From positions 165,849 through 229,848 of the forward strand of contig ML976691.1 of NCBI GenBank assembly GCA_010015655.1: a stretch of 64,000 nucleotides of DNA, given 5' to 3'. Source of the stretch: Bimuria novae-zelandiae CBS 107.79. Its lineage: Eukaryota; Ascomycota; Dothideomycetes; Pleosporales; Didymosphaeriaceae. The position numbers and the translations under genes were made by a program. The notes under the pieces are model-generated. The model was not told the origin of the DNA. It did no database searches and saw only the letters and a list, made by a program, of their open reading frames with translations. Positions 12,619 through 23,906 of the stretch are shown one piece after another. Numbering within the stretch: position 1 is the first letter of the stretch; every line of letters begins with the position of its first letter.

Positions 12619-14505
12619 TCACTGGCCGACGAGAATCTCCACGTTTGATTGCGAGGAGAGCTCATCGCTGCCGCGACCTTGGTGGCCATTCTGTCTCGGT
12701 CGGCTGAACCCACTGCCGCGCTCGGGCACGGGGCCACGAGGTTGCCTTGATGGACGGTCGTCGTAATTGCCACCGCCAAAAGTGCGATGACCTCCTATTG
12801 TGCCCGGATTGTCCCAGGAAGTCATTTGCCGAAGCGAACGCGGACTACCGCCTTGTCCAAAGCCAGACCCAATCTGCATTCGACCGAGCTCACGCTCGAG
12901 CAAGCCATCATCGCGTTGCGACATCGAGGCCGTCGTTGGGGTGCCGTTGGGGTTTGTGGAAGAGCCTGTGAAAGACAAACCTTCGAGTGTAGCCCCTCCG
13001 TGGCGACCGATGGGGTGGCTCGCTGTGGAAGGCACAGGCGATGGAGTGTACGATCGCAGGTCAGCATACGACTTGGCAGCTCGTAGGTTTGGTGCGGCAG
13101 CTAGGCCACCAGGAGAGTCTGGGAATCCGAGGAGGCCGGAGGTTTGCCTTCCGAAAGCACTATAGAAGCCTTCCGAAGCGCGGACGTCGCTGAAGTCCGT
13201 GGTTGCAGCACGGTTCAGACCGCGGCGTGGTTGTTCCGTGGGGTGGCTCGTGGGCATCTGGGGCATCTGGGGCATGGGTGGGCTGAGGCCTTGACTATCG
13301 TGGACCTTGAAAATGTGCAACTGGCGCTGAGAACTGTCGCCTTTGGAAATATGAGCCAGGCCGAGTTGATGTGCCAGGGTATGGACGATGCGTCGCTGAG
13401 GCGGTGACAAGGTAGATGGGAAGGTCATGCTGTCCCTCTCGGGTGACTCCTTGAACAGGAGTAGCTGCGAATAAAATTGCAGCACTTGTGGATCATTCAG
13501 GTCCACTTCTGCCGAAGGGTTAGTCGGTGAGGGTCCTCCGAGGTCGCCGCCTGGCCACATACCAGACTTCTGCTGTCGAAGCCCTGACACGGGGGAAGGA
13601 GAGGTTGCCGGCATGTGTGAGGCCAAGGAGCTGTATGATTGCTGTGTCTGCAGGGATCCAGCCATGGGGCGGTGTTGCTCCTCCAGTTGGCCGCGACGCT
13701 CTCGCTTCTCGCGTTCGATGCGTTCCCGCTCCGCCAGAGGCAGCATCTTTTTGTATTCAACCCGGAGCTTCCTGCCATGGAGCTCGAAGTGGTTCATAGC
13801 CTCGATAACCTGGGCCGTCTCTTCAGCAGTGGTGAAATTGGCGAAAGCGAGACCCCTGAAAACGCCATTGTCGAAGTGGTAGTTGAAGGCGTAGGGCAAG
13901 GGCAGACGGAGCTCAGTCATGAGGGACACAAGCTGCTCCTTCTTGACGGCAAATGGAATGTTCTTTATGACGATGGCAGTTGGGATGAGCTCTTCGTCGA
14001 CGTCCTGTGAGAACTGGTTCTGCTGCATGGCAGCAGGGTTCAGCAGCGAGTTTGGGTGGCCATTACCCAGGCCACTTAGCGCAAAACTCGGGAGACCCTG
14101 AGACTGGTCAAGCCATCCCTAGCAGCGGTCAGCACAGGCAGGTCAGAGGTGCGCAGCATCACTCACGGCTGGGAGGGCGCTGCGGCCGGCACCGCGGCCT
14201 TGCTGCTTCATGCGAGACGTCGCAGCTCCGCCGAGGGAGCCGATGGTATTCTGGCCAAAGGCGTTGGCATTCCAGCCCTGGGCGCCCATGTCATAGTTGT
14301 AGGGGGAGTGGATCGTCGCATTGAGGCGGTCGTAGTTCCGCGGCTGCTCGTAGCCACGGGCGTGGTCCTCGGCCGTGTACAGGCCCTGGGGCGGCAGCTG
14401 GCCGTATGCGTCAAACTGGCGGGAGGGTTGGCGGTGCAGCGTCTGCGGCTGGTGGCGGTGCGAGCCAGGCGACCGCGACGACGGCGGGTCGTAGGCGGAA
14501 TACAT
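12619..14505 (-). CDS. RNA-binding protein with RRM and R3H-like domains (Pin4/Cip2 family)
   Basis: Two exons, 14505-14167 and 14118-12619, are separated by a 48 bp intron (14119-14166) and give 612 residues. The N-terminal 160 residues are low-complexity, Gln/Tyr/Pro-rich. An RRM spans about 161-236, with IVIKNIPF as RNP2 and RGLAFANF as RNP1, followed by a highly charged helix (PLAERERIEREKRERRGQLE). A conserved region near 315-385 (DLNDPQVLQFYSQLLLFKES through PPQRRIVHTLAHQLGL) resembles an R3H single-strand nucleic-acid-binding domain. The C-terminus is disordered and Arg/Gly/Ser-rich. This architecture matches yeast Pin4/Mdt1 and fission yeast Cip1/Cip2, mRNA-binding proteins in stress response and cell-cycle control. 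The specific targets are not deducible here. Confidence 0.85.
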
Positions 14506-14661
14506 GCTGTGTGCGTGCAGAGGGCGGTGTGAAGCTGGCTGGGAAGAAGGTCGAGATGGATGAGAAGGGAAAATTAACTAGGGCAGGTACTCGATGCCAA
14601 GGCCGGCGGAACCTCTGGCAGACGGTGCTGGCCTTCGACTGGCTAATGGCGAAGATAGGGG

Positions 14662-14662
<1 letters not shown>

Positions 14663-14692
<30 letters not shown>
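14663..14692. repeat. (CAG)10 trinucleotide microsatellite
   Basis: Ten perfect CAG units about 160 bp upstream of the start codon of the Pin4-like gene, probably in its 5' UTR or promoter. On the transcribed strand it reads CTG. It is likely length-polymorphic. Confidence 0.9.
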
Positions 14693-14693
<1 letters not shown>

Positions 14694-16336
14694 CGGCGCT
14701 CGAGCAGCCTCCGAGGCGGCGACGCGAAGGCTATGACTAGCGGGAAATGACAGGGCTAAGCCGGCGGGAGGGCGAGCCAGCTGCTCTCCTTTTCTCCCTT
14801 TCCAAGGTTTGCACACCGTCGTGCGTGAAATGAGCTGCTGCACTCGCTGGGTGGGTCGCAATCAGACTGTCGCGAACAGGCGGCAGAGGCTCGAGAAGAG
14901 AGACACCAGGGTCCGGCACGCGTCAGAAACGCGAAGCAACAGTGGCGAACCGTTCGGGAGGCAGAGCAGGACCTGAGGGCAGAAGTGGGTGTGCTATGTA
15001 TGGGAAAAAGAACAGCTGCTAGCGGGGGTGCGGTCCAGGTCAGTCAGATCCCACGACTTGAGACCCAGTCATGGCTTCATTGGACCACAGCCCTCATGTC
15101 TCTCGTCCTGCCCCTATCAATACAAGCCTCTGCCGTGCCATGGTAGCCGTTCTTCCTCAATAGTCTTGCCCACCAACCACCCACCCGAGACCGCCTCACT
15201 CGTCTTGCGGTGAACCATCCATCCTGCTCCCACAGCATGGCTCGCGGGCTGCATGCAATCCCGCTCTCTGGGTCTTTGAGGCCACCATCGCGTTCCGTTT
15301 CGCCCGCCTTCAGGCGGGCCGTTGCGCTCGGGGTCCCTAGTGCACTGGTAGTCTGCTCTAGTGAAGGGACCTGACAACGTGCCATCCATTCTCGAAGTTT
15401 GCCCGTCGCGGAAGTGCAACTTCGGCTTCGTCCAGGATGCTTAGCTTTGCGGGGCTGCGACGCGCATGGCCTGTGCCGATCAGCTGGCTACCCAAGGAAC
15501 ATTTTGCCACGGACTGCGTACTTGGTCCGTTGAATGTTCACGGCCATGCTGCATCCAGCCTGAGTCGGCTTCAACGCCGCATTGGCTGCACATGGGGAGC
15601 CAAAGTCACAGGCCGCGTGTTGCTAATATCGTAAATCTGCGCCATTTCCCATTACTCCGATTTGCTGGCGCATAAAACACCACGAGGTCACATTGATCAT
15701 TTATTCTCAGACATATGCACGCGTGCACAAAACCAGTCACGATGAGCGAAGGGGCGTCACACGGCAGAGGGAACGTCTTTACTAGTTTTAATTCGACCTT
15801 TTGGTGTCCTGGCGTAACACTGCTGCACTTTCTCTGCCCGACCGGACGGTGACACCCGGGCGCGAGCTGTCTCTTCTTCCAACTGACGGGAGACGTTGCC
15901 AGGATCGCCGACAGCTCGCATATAAATTCATTCACGTGACGTTAGCGAGCGAGTGGGCGTCGTGCAAAGTTCGTTCAAGCTGCAAGAAACACCAAACGAA
16001 GCATGGTCTCTGGTGAGCGATCTGACGGAGCCAGTCGGCCAGATTGTTGAACAGCAGAACGTTCCGGCCCTCGCAATTGCGGCTTAGTCCAAGTGACCCC
16101 GCATGTTCAAAGGCGGGCTGTGAAAATGTGAGATGGCGAGTGCATATGTTGTGCTATCAATTCGTAGGAAGCCCGTAACAGGACGCACTTATGCTGGCAT
16201 GCTACGCTTAGGAAAGGTGGTGGCGAGCTTGTACGTCCGCCGTGAAAGGTAGTGATTTATTCTGCTGCAAGTGGCAGTTCGGTGTATAGTAGCACCATGT
16301 AACCTATCCTACTCATCCCACCTTTTTCAAGACGAC
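14693..16336. other. Gene-free region between the Pin4-like and LIN1 genes
   Basis: About 1.6 kb containing the promoter side of the Pin4-like gene and the 3' side of LIN1. Short frames only. No tRNA B box, transposon end or conserved protein block was recognised. Confidence 0.5.
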
Positions 16337-17662
16337 TCAGTCGTCGAAGTCTAGCAAGCGAGACCATTCCGTCTCCCCGACACGGCGAAACTCTGCCCCA
16401 GCCGCGAACTGGCCGCTTTCATCCCAAGCACGCATGGTGGCCGTGTCATACGGCCCGTTGATAGCGTCTTCTGACGCGTTCAGCCAGTGAAACTCCCATG
16501 CAGCTTCCGGAGGATTAGGATTCTTCCATTCCTCTCCTGTCTCGCGCTTGTATTGGCGCATAATCATCTCGCGAGGTAGATCGTAAATGTCTTCCACGCC
16601 ACGATCTGTCAAGCGGCTCGCGCATTCGGTTATAGCATCGATGGCCTCCTTTGCTTTGGCAGCGGCAGCTTCCTGTGCTGGATCGGCCTCGACGTCCATT
16701 TCTTGCCCCTTTTTCTTCTTGCTCCAGTTGGTGGTTGATTTCTTCTTGGGGGCTGCTTTGCCGTGCCGGATCAGAGCTTCCATTGGCGTCTCCCCAACAT
16801 CCAAATGCTGTATCAACGACGAAAGCACGTCGCTCGTAATGATGGTATCTTCTATCCTTTCGCGTTCCCTCCTCTCGGCTTCTAATTTTTCGTGGGCTTC
16901 CTTCGCTTTCCTGATATCCTTCTTCTTTATGCCCTCCAACCATGAGTCCTGGACAGCATCAGGATCGAATGCTTTGCGCACGTAGTTTCCTTGTTCATCG
17001 AAGCGGCCGTCTTCTTGCTCGGCTCGCATATTGAAGGCATCTAACTTTGGCGCCTTATGCCTCTTTCCACCAGCTCCAATCTCCTCGTCCATATTAGGGT
17101 CGAGCATGTCGCGCTCCTCATCATCGCCGCTCTCGCTGCTGGACTCTAATTCCTCTGTCTGCTCGTCGTTACTGGCGCCGAAGTCCACCGCAACATGCCC
17201 TCCTGATTTACTTGACTCCTCTTGCCCTTCAATCTCATCATTATCAAGAAAGCGCAACTGCTTCTTTTTCTTGTCGCCACGCCTTGTAGCCTCATCCTGC
17301 TCATCGTCTTTCTGGTCTTCCGCGAACATGTCCTCGTCGTCATCTTCGTCCTTGGGCGGTGCATCCTTCTTTTTCCTAGCCTCGGCGCGTGTGTCGAAGT
17401 TTTCGGTGGAGCTATCCGAGTCGTATCCATCAATATTCACAGCATTGCGCTTGATGCCGGCACCACCCTTGCCGATCACGTCGGCTTCCAGTGTCGGATC
17501 ATCCTCTTCGTCGTTGTCTGGCGCTAATGTAGAGGGGTTTCGCGGGTCAAAACGTGGTTTCTTTGCTGAAGGCTCGCCCCCCTCCAAGTGGTGGGTTCGT
17601 GTGAAGTGGTCTCCTTCGCGCTTCGGCCGCGCTGCCGAAAACTTGCTTGACGAGCTTGCCAT
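16337..17662 (-). CDS. LIN1: Lin1/Snu40/CD2BP2-type U5 snRNP protein with GYF domain
   Basis: Single exon, 441 residues. The ATG is at 17660-17662 (MASSSSKFSAARPKREG); the frame extends a few codons upstream without another ATG. The N-terminal half is acidic and Lys-rich, with long Asp/Glu runs. The family block FDARGN-like is seen as EDGRFDEQGNYVRKAFDPDA, followed by QDSWLEGIKKKDIRKAKEAH. The C-terminal 65 residues form the GYF domain (WEFHWLNASEDAINGPYDT, then MRAWDESGQF), which binds proline-rich peptides. CD2BP2/Lin1/Snu40 is a 52K U5 snRNP component that leaves before tri-snRNP activation. It is head-to-head with UFD1; the 340 bp between start codons is probably a shared promoter. Confidence 0.92.
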   Translation of the reverse strand: MASSSSKFSAARPKREGDHFTRTHHLEGGEPSAKKPRFDPRNPSTLAPDNDEEDDPTLEADVIGKGGAGIKRNAVNIDGYDSDSSTENFDTRAEARKKKDAPPKDEDDDEDMFAEDQKDDEQDEATRRGDKKKKQLRFLDNDEIEGQEESSKSGGHVAVDFGASNDEQTEELESSSESGDDEERDMLDPNMDEEIGAGGKRHKAPKLDAFNMRAEQEDGRFDEQGNYVRKAFDPDAVQDSWLEGIKKKDIRKAKEAHEKLEAERRERERIEDTIITSDVLSSLIQHLDVGETPMEALIRHGKAAPKKKSTTNWSKKKKGQEMDVEADPAQEAAAAKAKEAIDAITECASRLTDRGVEDIYDLPREMIMRQYKRETGEEWKNPNPPEAAWEFHWLNASEDAINGPYDTATMRAWDESGQFAAGAEFRRVGETEWSRLLDFDD

Positions 17663-18002
17663 TTGCGACGCAAAGCTCAAATAAGGCCGTCTTGTGTATT
17701 ATGTATAACGAGGGATTGTTGGTGGTATCCTAAATTTCGGAATGTCGAAGAGAGCGTGGAGCATTGACTAGGCTGCAATGTTGAGGTGACGCGCCAAGTT
17801 TCGCGCGCAGATGGTGCATGTAGCGCGCCGTACTGGTACCTGGTCCGTCGTCATTCTGGCCGCTTCTCTTGAATGCGCATCTTCACGACTTCTCATACCA
17901 CTCACATCTGACTTTTTGTTTGCTGCTACAACCCTACCCTATATAGCACCTTCCTCCAACCACCAGAAACGCACGTGCCTAGTCCTAGAATCTCACTTCC
18001 AA

Positions 18003-19187
18003 ATGGTAAGAGCAACCCCGCCACATATACTCTGTATAGACTCTGCGACTGACCTTACACAGTTTAACCCAGGCTTTCTCGACGAAGACGATCCGATGGC
18101 CATGTATCAACAACTCCGCCGCGGCGGTGCGCCCCGGCGCTTCGACGAATACTTCCGGTGCTACCCCATCGCCATGCTTCCCGGTCCGGATCGCGAAGAT
18201 GCGAACCACGGCGGCAAGGTGTTTCTGCCACCTAGCGCTCTGGACAAGCTCACACGGCTACACATTACCTATCCCATGCTCTTTGAGCTCATAAACGGTG
18301 CAAAGGACGGGAGGAAAACGCACGCGGGTGTGCTGGAGTTCATCGCAGAGGAGGGCAAGATATATCTGCCATACTGGGTATGAAATCACGCATTATATAA
18401 GAAGAGCATGAACTAACTTAAATCACAGCTCATGCAGACACTACTGCTCGAGCCCGGCGACCTCATCCAAGTCAAATCCACCGACCTACCTCTCGGCACA
18501 TTCATCAAGCTACAACCCCAAGATCCATCGTTCCTCGAAATTTCAGATCCCAAAGCCGTGCTAGAGAACGCATTCAGGAACTTCTCGTGTCTCACCAAAG
18601 GCGATATCTTCACATTCGCCTACAACGACAACCAGTACGCCATTGAAGTCCTCGAGACGAAGCCCGCGCACGCCAGCAACGCAATATGCACGCTCGAAAC
18701 CGATCTCTCCGTCGACTTCGCACCACCCGTAGGCTACGAAGAGCCGAAGCGAACGAGCGGAACTAGTACACCGCGCAGCGGTAAGGGCGTCATGGCGGGT
18801 AAAGGAGGGACACTGCATTCGCATGGTTCCATGGCTCAGGCTATCAACTACGCCGCCATCGCCCCTTCGGCGACGACTGCGGCTGCTGGCGCGAAAGCAA
18901 CGTCCTCGAACTTCCTGACGGGCGGTCACAAGCTGAACTCTAAGAAAGGCAGCAAGGCGCCCACTCCCCAGGCTTCTACTCCCATCGCGGGCCAGTCCAC
19001 GAATGCGCCGCCGCCGACGGTGCGACAGACGAACGGGCCTCAGCCGCTGAGGCTGCCGCCCGGTAAGCTGTTCTTTGGGTACGAGGTCAAGCCTGTGAAG
19101 GGCAAGGAGGGAGAGGAGAAGAAAGAAGAGTCGAAGCACTTCGAGGGGTCGGGTCAGACGCTTCGGAAGAAGAAGGACAACAAATAG
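18003..19187 (+). CDS. UFD1: Ubiquitin fusion degradation protein 1
   Basis: UFD1 with Npl4 is the substrate adaptor of the Cdc48/p97 segregase in ER-associated degradation. Exons are 18003-18005, 18063-18377 and 18429-19187, giving 358 residues. The first coding exon is the ATG alone, followed at once by GTAAGA. This start is chosen because the second exon opens directly with FNPGFLDEDDPMAMYQQL and no other in-frame ATG precedes the conserved FRCYPIAML. The double-psi barrel region covers about 30-195 (HGGKVFLPPSALDKLTRLHI, IYLPYW joined to LMQTLLLEPGD by intron 2, then CLTKGDIFTFAYN). The C-terminal part is low-complexity, ending in a basic tail with PLRLPPGKLFFGYEVKP, a conserved segment in the p97/Npl4-binding region. 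Confidence 0.95.
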
Positions 19188-19741
19188 ACGGGGTGGGAGT
19201 ACGTGGTAGGCATATGGGAGGTGCGCTCCGGGACAGCCTGTTCCAATGCATCTGCCGGCGCTGGCTCACAGTGAGGCAAATGGGCGTGTGGCGTCGGACA
19301 TGAAAGTGGTTATGAACCCAGGCTTTCACGGCATCTGGTAGAATTGTAGAAATTCTTCGGCCGGAATTTGTTGCTTTTGCGGTAAGCTTTCTGCCTGTGC
19401 ATGCGGTAGGCTGGAGTAACTTAGCGTATCAAATTTTTGACACGGTTAGATGCCGTGCATGCATATTCACCATCACCATCACCATCACCATCAACATGTT
19501 CATATATCTCTCGAGAGAACCCAGTGCTGGATATGTTCATAGCTATGACTCCGCGCCTATACGCCCTGCCTGGGCCAACCAATCGATGTGCTGATCGCTA
19601 TAACCCTCTGCCCAAGCGCAGGATGAAATCCGGAACCCTCAAATCATACCCCGATATCCCAAAAGACTACGCAGTCATGAGTTCCAAACCCGTAAGCAGA
19701 GTATCGTGAGAAGGCGATCAGATGTCGAACTCCTCGGTCTC
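19188..19741. other. Intergenic region with a CATCAC hexanucleotide repeat
   Basis: Tail-to-tail spacer between UFD1 and the small unknown gene. About four and a half units of CATCAC lie near 19467-19494. Otherwise only short shadow frames. Confidence 0.6.
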
Positions 19742-20253
19742 CTACGTCTTCTTGGTGATCTTCTTGCCCTTCTTTGCGGGAGTAGCCGGGGCGTCATCGC
19801 CGTCGGCACCGGCGGCGCGTTTCTTTCCCTTGCTCACAGCAGGCTTCCCATCCGGTATTGGCCATCCATGCTCCTCATACAGCGCCCGATGCTCGACCCG
19901 CAGCTTGTTCGCCTTCTGCTTGACTCCACTCGCGCTCGTGCCTATCCGCGACGCGTTAGTTGAGCCTGGGTGTACTTGAGGGGGCGTACATACCCTTGAA
20001 AGCCTGCTCGGCGAGGCGCTCCGTATCCTCTTTGGAGAAGGCAGTGGTACCGACCATGAAGAGGAGGAGCTGGGTGGGGTGGTTAGATCGGCCGGCGGGA
20101 GCAGGAGGGGGGAGATACCTTTCGCTCGTTCTCGGGTGTCCAGTGGAAAGGCTGATGGGTGTTAGTGTGTGCTTAGCGGTGGAGGCGTTGGCGTACCTTG
20201 TCACCGTCGTCACCGGCGGCGCTTGAGGCAGCTGCGGCTTTCTTGGGTGGCAT
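19742..20253 (-). CDS. Small basic protein of unknown function, SANT/Myb-like helical core
   Basis: Four exons (20253-20197, 20151-20119, 20069-19994, 19941-19742) with introns of 45, 49 and 52 bp encode 121 residues. It starts MPPKKAAAASSAAG. The centre, FHWTPENERKLLLFMVGTT then DTERLAEQAFKGTSASGVK, looks like a short SANT/Myb-type helix-turn-helix: a Trp followed by Glu and Lys/Leu helices, then a recognition-helix-like TSASGVKQKANKLR. The tail is Lys-rich with KKGKKITKKT, compatible with nuclear localisation. All four exons stay in frame with good splice sites, which supports a real gene. Small lineage-specific proteins of this kind are common in Pezizomycotina. The function is unknown and the DNA-binding guess is weak. 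Confidence 0.75.
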
Positions 20254-23200
20254 GTTGATTTAGATGACTAGGAAGGAAGTGAAGTAGATAGTAGATGACG
20301 GCTAGATGTTGCTCTGCGAAGGCGAGTGCGGATGTTATGACGGGAGTGTAGTAGAGAAGAAAGGAAGAAACCGCGGCGGGGAGAAGTTAAATAGTTTGGG
20401 TCGAGCTTATCTACGGTTGTCGAGGATACGGTGAGATGTTGCCGTAGTGAAGGTGAAACCTTTGGAAGGTCGGGTATTTAAGATTGTGGTTTGGTGAGAG
20501 ACGAAAGATAAGGATTGCTCCAGGTGAATGACGGATGCAGCCGCTGCATACATTGAGCGAGCAGATTTTGTAGGCTGTCTGTTACCCCCGGATCAACTTT
20601 TTGGAGCTTGGCAATCTTCTCGAAGTCGCAGTAGGACGCGTAAAGCACTCGATTTGTGGGGAACAGCCTTCAAGAAGCGTCGATGATAGCCGTTGCTTTG
20701 CTGACTTCTGTACTCGATATGCCGAACAGCTTTTTGATTTTCAGACCCTTGAGTTACCCTAGGATCTACTTTCAATGAAGCGGCCGTCAAAGCCCTCCAA
20801 GCGACATGAACACCAAAAATTAGTCCGAAGCCGTCATTGTGTCGTCTGTCAGAGTGATACACGGTACTTGACATTACTCCAGGTAGTAAAGCATAGTAGC
20901 CTCGCCGTCAATTAAGGGGTCTTTACCTTTCGCGGTGAACTTCGGTGGACTGTGGTCTCGATACCTTAGCATGTCATGAGCTGTACGGCTAGGATAGAAC
21001 AGGTTGCGTATCTGCGATCCGAACGATGTCGTCCCCGACAGGCATCCTAAATCTAGAACTCAAATCCCGCATCAAAGCGCTCTAGTCTTAGTGGTACATC
21101 GGGAAGGGCATCTATTTGATGTCTCGTCCACACCAGGCACGCAGCAGCGTTGGATTATCGAGTGTTAGTTGAAGTAACATGAGGCGGTGGTTTCGGTGTC
21201 TTTCCTATCTCTTCCATGCCGCATCATACTAGTGCATATTGCAGCTATACGATCTCAAACTTCTTTTATATTATGTGAGGTGCGTGACATTATCTGAATG
21301 CCAGTCCGTTATGAGTGCAGCACCAAATGCCGGAGGTCAAGAGAGCGGAACTTGAGGAGAAGAAACTGGTAGATTTTGAAGAGAAGAGTATAAGCACAGA
21401 GATAAGATGTGGTTCTTTCATGCTATGGATAGCAGTGGTTCGGCCTTGCCTACATTAGACAATGCAGCGCATCGAACTGCGATTGGTTCAAAGGTTTAGC
21501 GTTTGATATGGAAGCGTCAGATGAACGGTGAGCATTACCTTATGATCCTCCAACTAACCCACTCTGAGATTACCTTGTATGATGTGTGGGGATCGGAAAT
21601 GGGGGATGCGGAAGGATGCTGATATAGCGTGGGCGAGCTGAAAGATGCTAGCTCCTAGGGCTGAAAAAATGGGTCTGCATCACTGTCTTCCTCCATGTAG
21701 ATCCATGAACGTTCGGCAACCACATTCAACATAAGCACGACTGGTTGCATCAGCAACCCTATTTTTCATTGCTTCTCGGCACTATGGATGGTACAGGATA
21801 TGATGATGCTTCTTCGGCGCGTCGGGACTTCGCACAGTGGCGCCGCTATCTCTCTCTGGCTGAAGCCGGGCCTCATCCACGTCGTACCAAAGAGCTGATA
21901 TTCGGTACTAACCTCCGCTGACAGGTCTCTGGCATGCTAACCAAGGTACTGGCTCACAGTCTTTGGGCCCTTGCCGACCTTGTTTCTTTTGGGGCCGAGT
22001 CACCACCACAAATACAGCACCACCCGCCTCGCACTGCCACACGGTTGCCTAGCCCGTCCTCTCAAAATGGCACCGAAGGATTTAGTGTGAAAGTTTCTTG
22101 CTAAATTCAAATGATGTTCGCGTGGTGCGGGAACCGTTCCTTGCCACCTCCCAGAATCTGCTGCCGAAGGGACCAATGGTAGTGTTTATCTCCCACATCG
22201 CAAGCTTCGAAGTTGAACGCCCTAAAGATGGCATCGTACCTCGCGACGATGTCTGTTCCGGTCAGGTTTCAAGATAAATGTCCTAGTTTGTCTCCTCATC
22301 TGACACCACCCTGGCATAGTCTTTCAGGGCCATGTTAATGTGAGCATCTCATAAACTGCAACACAGACCCGTACTTTCGACATCTTCCAAGCTTCATAGG
22401 TCACTTCCTGCCACTATCTCTTTAACACGCCGTCCAAAAACATCGATCACACGTTCCACTAAATCTATCGATTGTACATATCGTACCGGTCCGTTCATCG
22501 TACAACCGTTACTACTTGAAACCGATGATATGTGTCTCCGAGTGATTGAGAAGTTTCCAGTCTGCGGTTGCACATACCACATTCATGCTATCGATGCTTG
22601 TTCAAACTATGGACGGCATGCGGTAACGGAGAAGGTCATTTATGTAGGATTCGCATGTCAACAGCATGGCGGCAAGTGAACAGGTGTGATCTGTTGATGG
22701 ACAAGCCTCAACGAGGCTGTACGCCAGACGGCCAGGTACAAAGTAGGTGTAAGTCAGACACTGTATTGCTTATCCTAGGGTAATACACAGGACCAAGACT
22801 ATGTTAAATAAAACTGTCTTACCTGACCTTGTACCTACACGACTGGGCACAGGACTGTCACTCGGAAGGCAATCCCAAAGCACCTTCTTGAGTTTCGGCG
22901 GACTGTGTTCCAGTGCAACTTTCAAGAAATCCGAACAGTAAGGCTGAGGCAGCCTTCTAGTGAGCGCTTGGGGACATACGGAAGCAACCTCAGATGTAAG
23001 CCAACCACCTCTCACGCCCACGAAAAAGTCGCAGATAGCGCACTATGTCCTCACAGAACTAACCAAAGTACGTTAAGTCACCCAGGCTAATCTGTGACTT
23101 TTTCGAGGGCGTGAGAGAACCACCATGCACATCTTTTCGGGCATCATTCTCTACAGAGAATTAACAGCTGCTTGACAGGTCCCTTGTGTTTCTATATCGC

Positions 23201-23906
23201 TCGGTCGACACATAGCAGCGTTTCCCTTTTGCTGCGAGCATGACACGTCTGTCGACTGCCGCCTGCCGCTGTACCTCGTAGGACCAAACTTTCCCATGCC
23301 CTGGATCTTCTCATGCGTTAGTATGGCACTAGTGACAATGGCTGCGTGATACTGACTATGGATTATAGCGCAAGACTCGATGCAGTCCCTTTATGATATT
23401 CGCCACAGCTCAACAGGCATTCGCTCTCAATATATATTAAACAATTTATCCGATGTTGCGCTGCACCCGGCGATCCTGATCCCAAGGTGGCAACTGCTGG
23501 TTCCAAATCCTAGATCCTAGTCGCACAACGGCCCCGGTTTAAGGCAGACTAAGCTGCGGCGGTACCACTCCACAAAACTCGCAGATCAACGTCATTGGGA
23601 TGAATATTGTGAGCCGACAAGCGTCATGCGACACATCTGCGAGGCTACTGTCCGGTTTTGACCTCCGTGCCTGGCTAAAAGAACCACTTTTAGGTCATTG
23701 CAGGAACGACTGAGCCGTTGGCGTCGTACGCCCAAGGGCTCTATAAAGGAAGTCACGGTCCATCATCATCGCGAGGCAGCCGCACCCTTACTTGACGAGC
23801 AATTCCTTGAAACAACCTCTCCATCGTCGTAACCTCACAACGTAGACGAAATATCCAAAGCATCCTTCACCTTTTGAGTTACCTAGGGACCTAACAGATC
23901 ATCATC
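20254..23906. other. Gene-free 3.6 kb region with inverted repeats
   Basis: No coding frame of interest was found on either strand. It contains one copy of the dispersed palindromic repeat (22762-22792) flanked by imperfect inverted arms at about 22733-22759 and 22816-22840 (AGGTACAA at the outer ends). A second, strong inverted repeat lies at 23009-23117. The region may be accumulated relics of small transposons. Confidence 0.55.
23009..23117. repeat. 28 bp inverted repeat with 53 bp spacer
   Basis: Left arm 23009-23036 starts CTCTCACGCCC; right arm 23090-23117 ends GGGCGTGAGAG. Twenty-six of 28 positions pair. The spacer has no open frame. It could be the TIRs of a short MITE-like relic or a transcribed hairpin; I saw no clear target duplication. 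Confidence 0.8.

Noticed and set aside
17031..17684. A 217-codon plus-strand frame rich in Ser opposite LIN1
   Set aside because: It is the complement of the Asp/Glu/Lys-rich region of LIN1, hence the Ser/Phe/Leu runs; no independent support.
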